The notes under the pieces: generated by a model
Databases searched by the model: none
What the model saw: the letters and a program-made list of their open reading frames with translations, nothing else
What the model was told of the DNA's origin: nothing
Assembly (NCBI RefSeq): GCF_000003815.2
Contig: NC_049987.1
Coordinates: 9,659,503-9,721,502 of the forward strand
Direction: 5' to 3'
Length of the DNA stretch: 62,000 nt
Origin: Branchiostoma floridae
Taxonomy: Eukaryota > Chordata > Leptocardii > Amphioxiformes > Branchiostomatidae
Part shown: positions 13,652 through 26,500 of the stretch, piece after piece
Position numbering within the stretch: position 1 is the first letter of the stretch
Layout: each line of letters opens with the position of its first letter
Translations under genes and position numbers: made by a program

Positions 13652-15200
13652 CTTTGTAATCAGTACTAACATCAGGCCTAATAGTACAGTTTGTGAAACT
13701 GTGGGAAAGTTTTTAAGTAGTAAGTGCAAACAGATACTGCTAAAGAAGAAAACATTGAAAGAAAAGGAGGTTCATGTTGAGATTGTGTCACAACATTTCT
13801 TCATCAGACAAAGGCTTGTCATACTTCTTTATGATGTTACAAGCAACACCCTACAACGATCTAAGTAATATTAAAAACCTGTACATGTCAAAATGTTCAG
13901 AAGAACAAGAGCATTTCATGCTCTTGTATGATGACTTTTCCTTGTGTTTCTAACCTTTTAAACTTGCTTCATTAATTCAACATACCTCTGCCAACCAAGC
14001 AATATATGCAAATTGAATTAGCCAAAAAAGTTTGTTAAAACGTAAATACCTAATTATGAATTTTGAACATATGCTGCAACAGTTCACTTCATCAGTTCTT
14101 CTAACACTAGTACTTATAGGAAAGATAACTGTACATGTATTGTAAAGCTGTCAATAGAACTTGATCACCTTGGACCTTTGGCTTGAGTACAAACATGCTA
14201 TGTTGTATGTACAGTCTCCACTTTATAAACCATGTATAGAAATCCAGTAGCCCACTGAACACTGGTAATCTGTACAAGCATTGTAAATTTATTTTATTGT
14301 TTTACTCTCTTAGAGTGTTGATTTCTATAACATCAACCAACATGTACTGAGAACACACTGTACATAAGAGATAGCAAAGATGTGACAAGTATGGTTACCA
14401 AGCTATTAGCTGATGTTAAGAATATGGAAAGTGATGTGCAGTGCACCTACATGTGGAAGCAATAGTGAGTGAGAGACTTTAAATCAATTTTGTGATGTTA
14501 CAAACCTTGATAATGTGTGGAAAAATTTGTTGACATGAAGTTTATTTATAGCAAAGCTAAATGTATCGATCACTTGAATTTTCAGTGCAATGTCTGTGAT
14601 TATGAAATTCTTGATGCAGATTTTACTGCTCTTTTCAGTTCACTTTACCCGTTGTGTGCAATGTTATCATATCGCTTCTATATAAAGAGAACATTGTTTT
14701 TATGCTTATCTCATCTTATCAAGAACCATATTTTGGGGTCTCCCCGGGTCTTGCATATATTTTCTGTCATTTTAACATCTAAAGAAGAGAATTCTTGCTG
14801 TGTTCACTTACTTTTCTAACAATTATAAGCAACCCAAGTTTGGTAGTGAGGAAGACAACTTTAACTTTAATATTGATGAAATACGTAGATCTACATGTAC
14901 ATCAACTGCCGCAAAAGCTGTTTGACTTTGAGAGCTTTATTTGCAAACAGCATCCATTCTTACAGTTGTAATGTGGCCAATCAATTGTACAACAAATGAA
15001 TTGTCATAGTGAAAAAATTGCATGTCTCATAGATGCTGTTCCCTCTGTGGGAAATTATTCGGGGGAATACGTAGTAGATTTTGTGTGAAACTTAATTTGC
15101 ACACTCTAACAATATTTCTATCCAACACATGATGTGTACACACGATAATAATTCTAACTTTGCCTTACATCCTCGATTTACTGAATAAAATGATGCTGCA
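13652..15200 (+). other. DOP1 3' UTR
   Basis: No further open frame follows the TAA at 13649-13651. The first clear AATAAA signal is at 15184-15189, giving a 3' UTR of about 1.5 kb. A second A-rich AATAAAT block lies near 15230. The UTR end is inferred from the signal only. Confidence 0.55.
15184..15189 (+). terminator. Polyadenylation signal for DOP1
   Basis: AATAAA, the first canonical hexamer well downstream of the DOP1 stop codon and before the convergent TMEM242 gene. Confidence 0.5.
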
Positions 15201-15778
15201 CAGTCTCTAATATTACTCTTAACTCAGTAAGTAAATAAATCCTGATGTGTTATGATATTTACGTTACTACCAGATACATGCATGTATAGACACCACATAA
15301 GTACCTAATATAGTATATGTCAACCTCTTATTGTCTATATGTGCTGTGAAGTTGGTGTCTTGTACCAAAAGGTATTTCTGCTACATGTAAGTCATGGTGA
15401 TGAAAGTAAATTCTTCTAAATCATGCCATCATATTAGAATTTAGAACATACAATCACAAAACAAATTACTTTTCTTACCATAAGCAAAGGAAATATCTTC
15501 TTTAAGGTAACTATGATGATCTTCTTTGACATTTTAACAACAATCCCTATCGTAGCTAGCAAAGTTACCTTTTCTAAAACTTCAATGATTACCTTATGCT
15601 ACAAGCATCCACTAACTGGTGGACACATTTTGTTGGATGTCCATCGCACTGCAATGATGACTTCAATGGGGGAAACATTAGTATATCTCAATATCTGTCA
15701 CTTACTACAATTCTTCTCACTTGTTTTTCAAAGAAGTGTTAACTTTGTAATCCAGAGTACAGCAAAGCACATTGATGG

Positions 15779-17087
15779 CTATCTCTCTGCCTCTGTGGTG
15801 TCATTCTCAATCCCAAATAAAGAGTCCAAGTTTTCAACCCTATTTTTTGTTCGTGCCTTTGGTATTCTTGGTAGCTTCTGTTGCATCTCTGTGCGAAACT
15901 CTGCTAACTGTAAAAGGAAGATGAAAAAATTGTAAAATGAAACAGAAATTCACCATCATACTGTTTTCAGTATGGCAGAGGCTTAACATAATATGAGCAA
16001 AAGTTGCCAACATTTACTGATGTTTTTTAAGACAATAACAAATCTTAGTATAGTAATTGAAAAAAAGTTTACATACATTACTGACACCCAGGATCTTGAA
16101 TGTAAGAAAGGCAAGGCTTCCAACCCCAACTACTGCATAGAACGTTCCCCATTTTAGAGCTCTCAGTCCAACCGAAACTCCACTCTCTATACCCGGACCA
16201 CCAGCCACCCCCTGGAAGAAACAGCAGTACATGTAATCCAGTTGTTTCCTTTTCATAGTATCAGTGCAATGATAAGCTGTTTCTTAATTCCTACTTCTAG
16301 TACATTTACTGCATACCTCCATGCAACTAATATCAATAGGCTTATGGCCATGTGCATGTAATTACAGTGTGGAAAAGACAGTTTGGAGTATTTCTAATCT
16401 TGATCGAATAATACTGCAGCAAATGTGGAAATAACTCTGAAGTATCATTAAGGTGGAGGTCAATTTTCAATCAGCACAAAGTCGGTAAAAAAAGCCAACA
16501 CACAATGCAGTCCCACCATTTTGTTATTTCAGGTTGGAATTGATGCACATTATAAACAGCATATATAGGATTCGCCCTATCCCGAATACCCTGCATTTTA
16601 CCTTATCAAACATGTCTGGACTTTTTTTCTTGGTCATCCCCAGTGTGGTGCTGAAGCCTGCCAGCAAACCGGTTCCAGCCACTGCAGCCAGGAACATTCC
16701 TCCTGAAAAGTAATCAGTGTTGCAAATTGTTTTGTGTTGCAACGGTGAGTATTATATCTTTGTTTGTTGTTAGTTTGCTTCGGATTGTCTATTATAACAT
16801 AATTCGCAGCACGTCAATGGTAGGAATGCAACTTCACGCCAGCTTTGCAACAGCATGATAATTTTTGTCGTCTGCTCGACCATAGCCTCAACCACTTGAC
16901 ATTGCGGTCGGCAGTTTGACCATTATCCTCTTTATGCAGGTCCCAGTTCTTACTCCAGTGATACATTATGTGTCTATCTTTCTATTCCATAGAAGTTGTG
17001 ACCTAAATGAGTTGATTGAGAGCATGAATCACCTTTAAACCTGGACAACTTGCTGTCCGCCCTCCCACCTTCATCTTTTTCCGCCAT
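15779..17087 (-). CDS. TMEM242: TMEM242, mitochondrial ATP synthase assembly factor
   Basis: TMEM242 is a small mitochondrial inner-membrane protein that helps assemble the rotor c-ring of ATP synthase with TMEM70. There are four exons on the minus strand: 17087-17033, 16702-16602, 16211-16077 and 15907-15779 (stop TAG). Together they encode 139 residues, against 141 in human as I recall it. The start ATG at 17087 is the first in frame and sits in a GCGG context. The first hydrophobic segment follows GGMFLAAVAGTGLLAGFSTT, then the family signature KKKSPD. The second segment follows SVGLRALKWGTFYAVVGVGS, ending at FKILGVSN, and a C-terminal LAEFRTEMQQKLPRIPK block is also conserved. It is tail-to-tail with DOP1 and head-to-head with the ZDHHC14-like gene, suggesting a shared promoter with the latter. 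Confidence 0.93.
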
Positions 17088-17556
17088 GATGGTTCCTAGG
17101 AACTATGGGATAGGTCACTTCGGTACACGCATGCGCAGTGCCCTGGGTCGCAATGATCCCTGGGAAGACTGGTGATCAGAAGACTACAAACAGCGGTGGC
17201 GAAAAAATACAGTTTGTAACAATATTTTCTCCGATTTCCAGTCTAATTACGACTTGCTTGTCTCCGCAATAAGTCCCTGATACCACAGTGGAGGCTAACG
17301 TGAGGAACCGCTGAGTCTGCGTGGCTTATGAGCTCTCCAGCGGCTGATTTTATGCGACGGAATCAGGGGTGGTTTTTCAGGAGGCAGGACAGGTGGTGGG
17401 GGGAGAACGCAAGAACAGGGCACTCAACCGGGATACAGGAGCAAGGTCTCCCCGCCACATCCTTATTTCAGACGTCTTTAACATCTCCTTGAGCTTGCCT
17501 GGCCTGGTGTAACACCACAGGGCTAGGCAGGCGACCATCTGGGTTTCGATGAGGGC
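17088..17556. promoter_or_regulatory. Divergent promoter between TMEM242 and ZDHHC14-like gene
   Basis: The 469 bases between two opposed start codons are more GC-rich than the flanking introns and have no evident TATA box. An NRF-1-type palindrome CGCATGCGCA lies at 17128-17137. The TMEM242 start codon overlaps a YY1-like ATGGCGG. Both factors are known to act at TATA-less promoters, and NRF-1 at nuclear genes for mitochondrial proteins. Transcription start sites cannot be placed from sequence alone. Confidence 0.65.
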
Positions 17557-17560
17557 ATGA
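17549..17560 (+). promoter_or_regulatory. Minimal upstream ORF overlapping the ZDHHC14-like start codon
   Basis: ATG AGG GCA TGA: a three-codon upstream ORF whose TGA shares bases with the main ATG at 17557 (ATGA overlap). If transcribed, it could reduce or couple initiation at the main start. Confidence 0.5.
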
Positions 17561-20500
17561 AAGGCCGTGACTACTGCGTCGTTCCGACCGCGGACCCTCC
17601 AGGCTCAGCCTCCGCCTCCCCCCTCTCCCCCTCATCCCCCGCCGCCCTGCCCAAGAAGAAGATGCCGCAGAGAAAGTGGGAAGTCCACCCCGGCCGGAAC
17701 AAGTTCCACTGTAACGGCCGGATCATGATGGCCAGGCAGACAGGCATCTTCTACTTCACCGTGGCGCTCATCGTGGTCACCTGTGGCCTGTTCTTTGGAT
17801 TTGAGTGAGTATTCACACCTGTAGGGACGTTAGTGATACAGTACCTCACCTGTCCTTCTTGGTGTCAGAAACTTAAAATGTATTAAGTGCTGGCAGTGTT
17901 GCCTCAGTGCATACTGTAGATGCCTTTAAGTTTGCAGGGATTTAACTTCACATAATGATTAGGAAGAAAATGTAGTGTTCGCAGTTTGTTTGTAGTGGTT
18001 TTAAATTCGCTGTTGAAACAGGGTGGTAGGCAGACAGACAGAAAACATTTTAACCTTATTCATTGGCAAGAAGAAGTAGTGAATAGGTTACCACAAATAA
18101 CATGATTTACAGTATATAGTCCTTCCATATCTGCAACAAATCAATCAGGGAAATCCTGTAATTCATCCATCTTAATAAAAGTGTCGCATTTTGATAATAT
18201 GAAAAATATTGAAGTACATGCCTGTGGTGTATGGATATATCATGTCTCCTGTGTAGTAACTAGTACATGTACATATTCTTGTTTTTGGTGTGCAATTTTT
18301 GAAGTCGTATACTTAGCTTGACAGTTGACCAAAATAAAGCAGCAACATGAGAGCTTCCATTCCCCCATAGTTAATCAATATTCACTGACACATTACATAT
18401 TTTCACGCTTTGTGTTGTCGGACGTACGTTGATCCCAATTTTTTGCTGATTCATGATAAGAGAAAGACACCTTTGTTTGTTATTCTGCTTCTGGTAACAG
18501 ACAGTACATATTTGACAGTGGTCTAGTGCCGACTGATAGGAAATTCCTACCTATTTCTAATCATCATCACCCATCCAGGACTTGAATTCTGCTGTTCACT
18601 TACACATTTAGCAATGGATGCTGTAATAACAACTGCAACTGTTGGGAGTTGGTCAATGAGGTCATGTTGTTTGACAAGGACCACACCTTGAGCTGGCTAT
18701 TGTATTTAGGAACTGCCTGTGTTTGAAGTTGATTTAGGCCCATGCCCTGTCCCTAATTATGTATGCCAACAGTTTGGTTCTCAGTACCGGCACCTTTAAA
18801 TTTGCTCAGAATGTAAATGATACATTTACCACAGTTTATGTAACTTCCTATTCTCCTGCATTCTCACCTTTGACCCAGTTAGTATCTTTCGATTGACACA
18901 CGTGAGGACTTGTCATAGACTTGTTCTCCCGGGCCGTTCTCCTGCAAATGTTTTGTTTATGTCTGGGGCTGTCTAAAAAGAGAAACAACTTCTGATTTCC
19001 TTGACAATTAAACTTTTCAATGCAAAGTTTCCAAACTGCAAAAAAGACAGAAGTGAATTTGTATGATTGTACTCGCTAGCCAAAGTATTTGAAATTCCCT
19101 TTTTTGATTTTTTATCTTGTCACCCCCAAATATTTTAAAGTATGTTTGGAATGAGTGAAGTGCAGTGCAAACTATGCTTCTACATTCCTGACATTGGAAG
19201 GGTTGATTTATGTATCTCTCAAGTTTACTCTTGACCAACATTGCTTTGATTTATGCTCTAATTGACAACTTACATAAGTGTCTGGCTTATAAGTAAGTCA
19301 AGGAGGTTCAACCTCCTTGGTTCAGTGAAGCATGTATGGTAGATACGTACATTCTGATGGAAACTACAATTTATCACATTTCCTGGCCATAGACAGATTT
19401 GTTCTGTGTGTATAAGGCCCACTTTACATTACGCTTTTCGCGTTAGCGGTAAATTTCCCATTATCGGGACGCCGCTATCGGCACCTTCTTTAGACACACC
19501 GCCCGGAAATCTGACAGGACACCCGCGGCGCGCGGTGGAATGTAAAATCTTGGTGAAAGTCTACCCGTAAAGGTCGCAGTTCTTTTTAGCTGCACGTTGT
19601 TATATTGAACAAACGTTAATTTTTTGTTTGCGTACCGCTACCAAGTGATTGAAAATTCAAATACGTGACTTGCATGAGAAATACAAATCCCTGACTACGT
19701 TGTTGTTTCGCTGACACTTCCGGTAACTTCGACCACAAAATTTTCGATAAAAAAGCACTTAAAAACCCGTTCAAAGCGAACTGTTTGATAGAAGATCCCT
19801 TTCTTTCAGTGATGACCTGCTAAATTATGGCTACGTACTGAAATAACCGTGAATATACGCATAATTCCTGCAGGTATCATAACTACCTCGTACGTAAAAA
19901 CTCAAGCTGCCAGCAGTTCATGTGGCGGGAATTTCCCCACCAATGTCATAGCAACGGCCACCAATTGTGCAAAAGTAGGTCGTTCAAAAATGTGAGAATG
20001 AGACTATTTTTCGCTGACATCCCGCCAGCTTTGAAGGTTGACTGCAGACCCGATTGACGTAAGAGCCTGCGTAGGTGGCCATTACGGAAAAGGCAGGCCG
20101 TGAAAACTATTTTTTCTGCGTAGTTCGGGTTGATTTTTGGGTTGACATTCATTCTACTAGTATATAAAAAAGTAACTATCAGTATCGGGAGACTGTTTTC
20201 TTATCGCTGTATTCTTACCCAGCGTTATGAACATGATCGCTGCTGGCAATTTTCCTCCAATGTTTTGCAAATCTGTACCCACCATTTTCGAGCCATATGC
20301 TAATAAGCGCGCGCATTATGCTAAACGTCTAAACCCTGACTCCCGCTAACGCGAGCCCGACATGTTTTCTTTATACGCAGTTTGGCGTTGACGGGGACTC
20401 CCGCTGAGCCTACGGCCGTACGCTTCGGAGTGGACGGGAGAAAATTTGGCGTTAGCGGGACTACGTTAACGGGAACTCTCTTTACACGGGGCTCCCGCTA

Positions 20501-23500
20501 ACGCAGCCCCGCTAATGCCAGTCCCGCTAACGCGAAAAACGTAATGTAAAGTGGGCCTAATACACCATCCCTCCGCATATCGTATTCTTTCTCACATGTA
20601 CACTAATGAACAGACATGTTTACTTGACTCACAACTGGGCTCAAATAATGGCACAACCTTGCCTATTAAAGAGCCTCAAATAAAAAAAGTGATTAATGTA
20701 CATGAAAACAAGTAATTTCATGTGTGTTGTGATGTAATCTATAGGCATTTCTGTTACAGTCAGTATTCCAAATTAAGATAGGTGATTGTTCTAATGTCAT
20801 AATGATATTAGGTTGGATAGGAGTGAATCCGAGTGATCCTTACTTTTGTAGCCATTGTTATGTTGATAACCATCTTGCAGCAAGAAAATACATTATTCTT
20901 ACAATCACAGCTTTTCTGCAATAGCATAGTTTTGTTTGACTCTAATTCAAAAATTTTAGCTCAGTCAAAATCCTAGATTATTCTAAACTTCGACATAATC
21001 TTGCACTTTGACTGAGGTAGAATCCTAAACATAGGAACATATCTAATATTTTTAACAGTTAGTCATTCTTCATTTATTAAGTCGCTTTTGTGACACCTGC
21101 AAGACTATGGAGAATAATATGTGGGTTTTCTAACAATAATAAATAAGACAGAGGTACTTTTTAGCACGTAATTGAAAAACAATTTGCACATAGATGTATT
21201 AATTGTAATGTAAAGTTATTACCACCACTTGCAAGCAGCTAAGTGCCTCTAAATGGGCCATTATGACATTACATTTAGTTAGTATTTTGTTCCTATGTTG
21301 TAAAGAAGCATCCTTTAAAATTGGTATTGATTAAAGTATACTAAGATGTTCATAAGTCTTAATTACAGTCACTATTGAATCTAACTTTTGACCTAGTTTG
21401 TAGTTTGTGTGTGAGTGATATATTGCTTGTGGGACTTACTAGCATTTGCTTGTAGGAAACAAAAAATTAGTTGATCATCACAATAAAATCTACATCTCCC
21501 AAGAAATCCATCCAAATCTCAGTAGTTGATACTGCTGTGAATGCTGTATGTTGTCATAACTGAATTTTGTACATCACTTGTTTGCTATATTTTACTCATA
21601 GCCATCATCCAGTCAAAATTAACCCACCAATAAACTACCTCCTAGACAATTTGGCTTGATTTTGAAAGGATAAACTTGTGCATGTGCACTGCACAGCTCA
21701 TATTGGCAGTGATTGGCATGGCCATTTTGTTGCTGGTATGGGTTATCCCTGGTATAAACCAATTATGCAGCAACATGATAGTACCCCGGAGAGGCAGGAG
21801 ATTGTATTGTAGGACATTGCTAGTCTCTACCAGTACCAGACTCCGAATCGCTGGAAAATCGTAGAAATGGAACAAATAGAGAGGAATATAACTGGCCAGG
21901 GAACAGCGACGATCGCGTGCTGTTCCCTGGCCGGTTATATTCCTCTGGCCGGCTTACTCCTCTGATTTGTTACATTTCTACGATTTTTCCAGCGATCCGG
22001 AGTCTGGTAGAGACTAGGACATTGCAATGGAAGAATGGTAGGGCAAGTGAAAGACATAAGGTTTAAGGTTGGCATCGGTAGGGTAGAACAGGACATAAAC
22101 AATTACGGTTGTAAAGTATAACTACTTGTGTTGTCTAGCTGTTGATCTACACCATTTCTCATGAGTTCATTTTTTGTTGCATTCTTTTCAAAGTTGTGCT
22201 ATGAAAGGATTAGAAACAAGCTGTAGAAAATTTAATTGCATTGAAATATTAATTTCTGCAGACCATCGGGAGGGGTTGGGGTTTTGTGCGCGTTAAAATT
22301 TGCGCGTTAAAACTTGCGCGTTAAAAACCTGCGCGTTAAAATATGCAAATCAGCTGATTCCCTGGGGATTCGAAAACTATTTTGCAGTTATAAACTTAAA
22401 AGCTTAAAAATGATAACACAAAATGAAATTAAGTATAATATTGTTGCATACTAGAGTACAATATCCCTTTCTGTAAATATTCCAGGAGTTTTTAAAGTGA
22501 TTTTTAAATGTTAAGTTTTAACGCGCAACAAAGGTTAAAATTTGCATGTGGAACAATCTGCTTGAGAAAAGATGAAATGAAGCTTATAGAATGGAGAAAA
22601 GCCTCAAGCTGTTATATTTTACAATACAAAGCCTAATATTGCTATTTTTCCATGTATTTGTGTCAAATTTAAGTGATTTTGAAATATTCTGGATATGCAA
22701 ATTAACCTATTCCCAAGGGACCTAAAAAACCAGGGGCTTTTCAAACCAAAAATTCAGGTAACATATGGAAAATCTTATAATGGGGTCACATTTTTCTGCC
22801 TTAGAATTTCTCAATGCACAACTTAATTTTCTAACGCGCAAATTTTTAACGCGCGCGCAGATTTTTAACGCGCAGAAAACCCGTTCCCATCGGGAGGCTG
22901 ACTCTGATTGAAGTTAGGCCATAGGGAGGCATCTGAAATTTCAATTTGTATCTGAAACACTTGCATGTACTATGATATGTTGTACCTCTGTATTTTAGAT
23001 GTGCCTGTGTTATCAATTTGGTGTGTTATTCCTGCCATAATATGGATGTGTAACTACTCTTTATCCAGGTTGCTTAATTGGTTGGAGAAAGTATGTAATG
23101 TGTCGTAAGACTTAAAATTACTGTTCATCATGATGCAGATAACGTAAATGTGCTGTATGATAACTTGATTTCCAGGAAATTTGCTTCGCCCTATGAAATA
23201 TTACCTAGAAACGGTAATCCAAACTCTTATCTGTTGACATGTTTGATGCCTAAGAGAGAGGTTGAATGCTGATTGTCAATGTCTGATAACCCTTCATCAC
23301 ACGATGTTAGATTCTGCAACCTCAATATTTCCAGGTCTCGAAATTCATTTTTGGGATTAGAGGCACTGGTGCACCCAGCTTAAAAATTTTTTGGGTGCAC
23401 CACTTAAATTTAAGTAATAGCCTAAAGATAAACCTTAGTTACAAGCTATCAAATTCTTAAACAAGTACCATGACAGACATTTTTATTATCTTTCTAACAC

Positions 23501-26500
23501 TTAGATGTCAAGAATATGAGGTATACCATATACTTTGATATATTTACATACATAAACGTAAGAAAATATTTGGGTGCACAGCTCCAATTTTGGGTGCACC
23601 TGGGTGCACATGCACCCAGTATTTCGAGCCCTGATTTCTAATATGCAAAACTTGTCCCACTTCCCCGGAGTGATGGACAAAATGAAGCATGACGAGGAAG
23701 TAATGCATGGCAAATAACCTGTTCCCTGCTCAGGCATGTCAACGACAAGCAGGATTTATTGCAGTTGGGGTACAGCTCAATTTGGTGATTGACTGCTTCC
23801 ACATCCCTCATTACTAAAGCAGGGAAGCATGAACCACAGGAACATATTAGCAGGCCAGTTGCCGGACGCCCCCATACGCAGTCTGCATACCGTTTAGTAT
23901 GGTAGCTTCAATTAATGTTAAACTAATGGCAGGTAGCAAGTGTTATAATGGATCTGTAAGAGTTAATGAGCTTGAGTTCCAGTTGCATTTGCGAGGCTGG
24001 AGCATATACTGGTACTTTTTTTCCATCAATTCTGATTTTACTAAAGATTTGGATACAAGTAGCCCGGATACCAGACCCTGGCTAATCTCAATACTCTAAT
24101 TCAGCGGGGCATGTTGGCCCTAGACGGCCTAGAGCCAAGAAGTTTGGCTGTATAGGCCCCGGAAACAGTCTGGCATCCAGGCTAGCTATGAGTATGATAC
24201 AAGAGGACAACTGAAACAAGATTTTTATGGCTCCTGTTGAATGTTGAATGAGAAAACTCTCCTTCTGTTTTGAGTTGGAATGAAGTACAAGAGGGTGCTC
24301 TGTATACTCAAAAGGTCACAGTCACTTTATGTGGTGTACTGGCATGCACAGCAGAAAGTGCATGTACTTGCAGTTATTACCACCCTTACCCATCCCTCTA
24401 CATACACATATTATGGTGCCTCTCCACGCTCGCCCCAGTGATGTATTATCTCCTAGACAGGCTGTTGAAAGCCATTTCCTACCCAATATCATCCATCTCC
24501 TTAGGCCATGGCAAGAGTAACAGTAGACTAACAATCACAGATGCTTTCCCTCCAAGTCATTATAACCCATTATTTGGCTAGTCTAGACTTGTTACTTGTT
24601 GTACTGTTAGCTTGTTGTGTGTGGTTTGATAAAAGTACCATTGTGCAGTACATAATTCTGTAAATTTGGAGGAGCATTTTATATGATTTTTCATATTTCA
24701 TATGCTTGCAGCTTATGGTGTGTAGTAAAAACATTGTTAATGATAGAATACCTTATAGAAGTGAAAAGAAATAGTTGAATACTGACAGGTTCAAATCTGC
24801 CTTTGAGTAGAAGTAAGAAATATTGTTAAACAGTGGAACTGAAAAAAATGCTTGTATAAAACATGTATCGTCAGGGTTCTCCCCACAATTTCTTAGTATA
24901 GTGGAGGGGCTGGCAAAAATAACCCAAACCAACATGCTACGCTTTCATAAAAATGGGTTCATTTTGCAAAGACAAAGGGTGTCAAATACTACAAGTATAA
25001 TATATTATTGTGATTCCTTTGTTGTGAAGTGGCAAAACGACTATTCAATCTATTGTTTTGATCATGCCCAATTCACAAGTTTTTGCAGACAATGCTGACT
25101 GGAAAAGTGATGCCACTTGGCACAAAAGACCAAGGACGTTATATCACGTCCTTGGCAAAACTAACCAAGAAAATAGGCAAGAGACACACTAAATTTCAAA
25201 AGTAGTATAGTGGAGCTAGGCTAGGAGTATAGTGGAGGGTCTCCGTTATTCCATCCTTTGGGGAGGACTCTGATCGTAATGTGTCCTTGTTATTCAACTG
25301 TGCCTGTCGCAAATTTTTAAAGTGACAAAAGGAAACCTTCATTTCAAAGGGAATAGCAGAAGCCCTTGTAAGTGTAAAAGTCAATACTGAAGGTCAGCTG
25401 CTAAACATGTACTTAAGAACTTGATTTGGCCTTGTCCCTCATTATTGTCTGGCTGCTGTATTTCAAAGCCCTTGAAAGCAGAACCTGGCCATGGAAAACC
25501 GGTTGAACTGCATTGGATGGACAGTGAGTATGATTTGAGGCTGAAGGTCAGTCATAACAAATGTCAAACATAATTTGGGATAGCTCTGTATCCACAGCTA
25601 AATCAATTAAGTGAACTTGACAGTGGTATGTTGAGGTCAAGACCTTCAAAAAGTTTTGTTCATGTTTGGAGGTCTGTGTCCAAGGGCAAGTTGTTGTTGC
25701 AGTTATTTTAGCATCATGTCTACAGCTTTGCCACCCAGTGTCTCATATTGTTGCTTTATTACCTCCATGAAATGTCATGGAATGGAGGTTATATTTTCTG
25801 TTATGTGTCTCTGTCTGTGTAGATGATTACTCAAGAACGGCTGGATGGATTGGTTTCATACTTGTTGTGTTGGTGGGGTGTGATGAAAGCTCGAATCGAT
25901 GAGATTTTGGGAGCCGTATCTGTCGTTATAATCGATGTAATAATATCAGAAATCACCCCTATATCTGCGAAATATTGGAACAGGCATGTCCCCGGTGACG
26001 TATGTAGGTCAGGTAATTAATCACCCGTGGGCCAAGTAGCCAGCAGCTAACAGTTGGCAGTTGCGGCCAGGCAGCTGCTGTGATTAATGACAGTCTGGGC
26101 ATAAGTGAAACAGGGCTCTGAATCCAAAATACACTTCAACTGTGGTTTGAAAAATAACCAGCCAGCAGTAAGTTCAAACTAAAACTTCACTGTACCTACA
26201 GTTTGTAATTCTATGTCTGTATGTGCCTTCAGGTCAATAAGTAAAGCTGCCCTTAACCATATTAACATCATAGATATGTGGCAGTATGAAAAACTAAGAT
26301 GCATTGTAATTATCACACTTTGCATTGATTATGCAAATTAGGCCCTTATTTGCATGAATGATATCTGTACATGTTCCACCTTCCTATATATAACATATCT
26401 TACATTTATCAAGTAGGAGAATTCTCAGACTGCTGATGGGCGATGATCTGCGTCATGCCTTCTTCCCCCCCCCTCCAAACCCCTTTTTTNNNNNNNNNNN

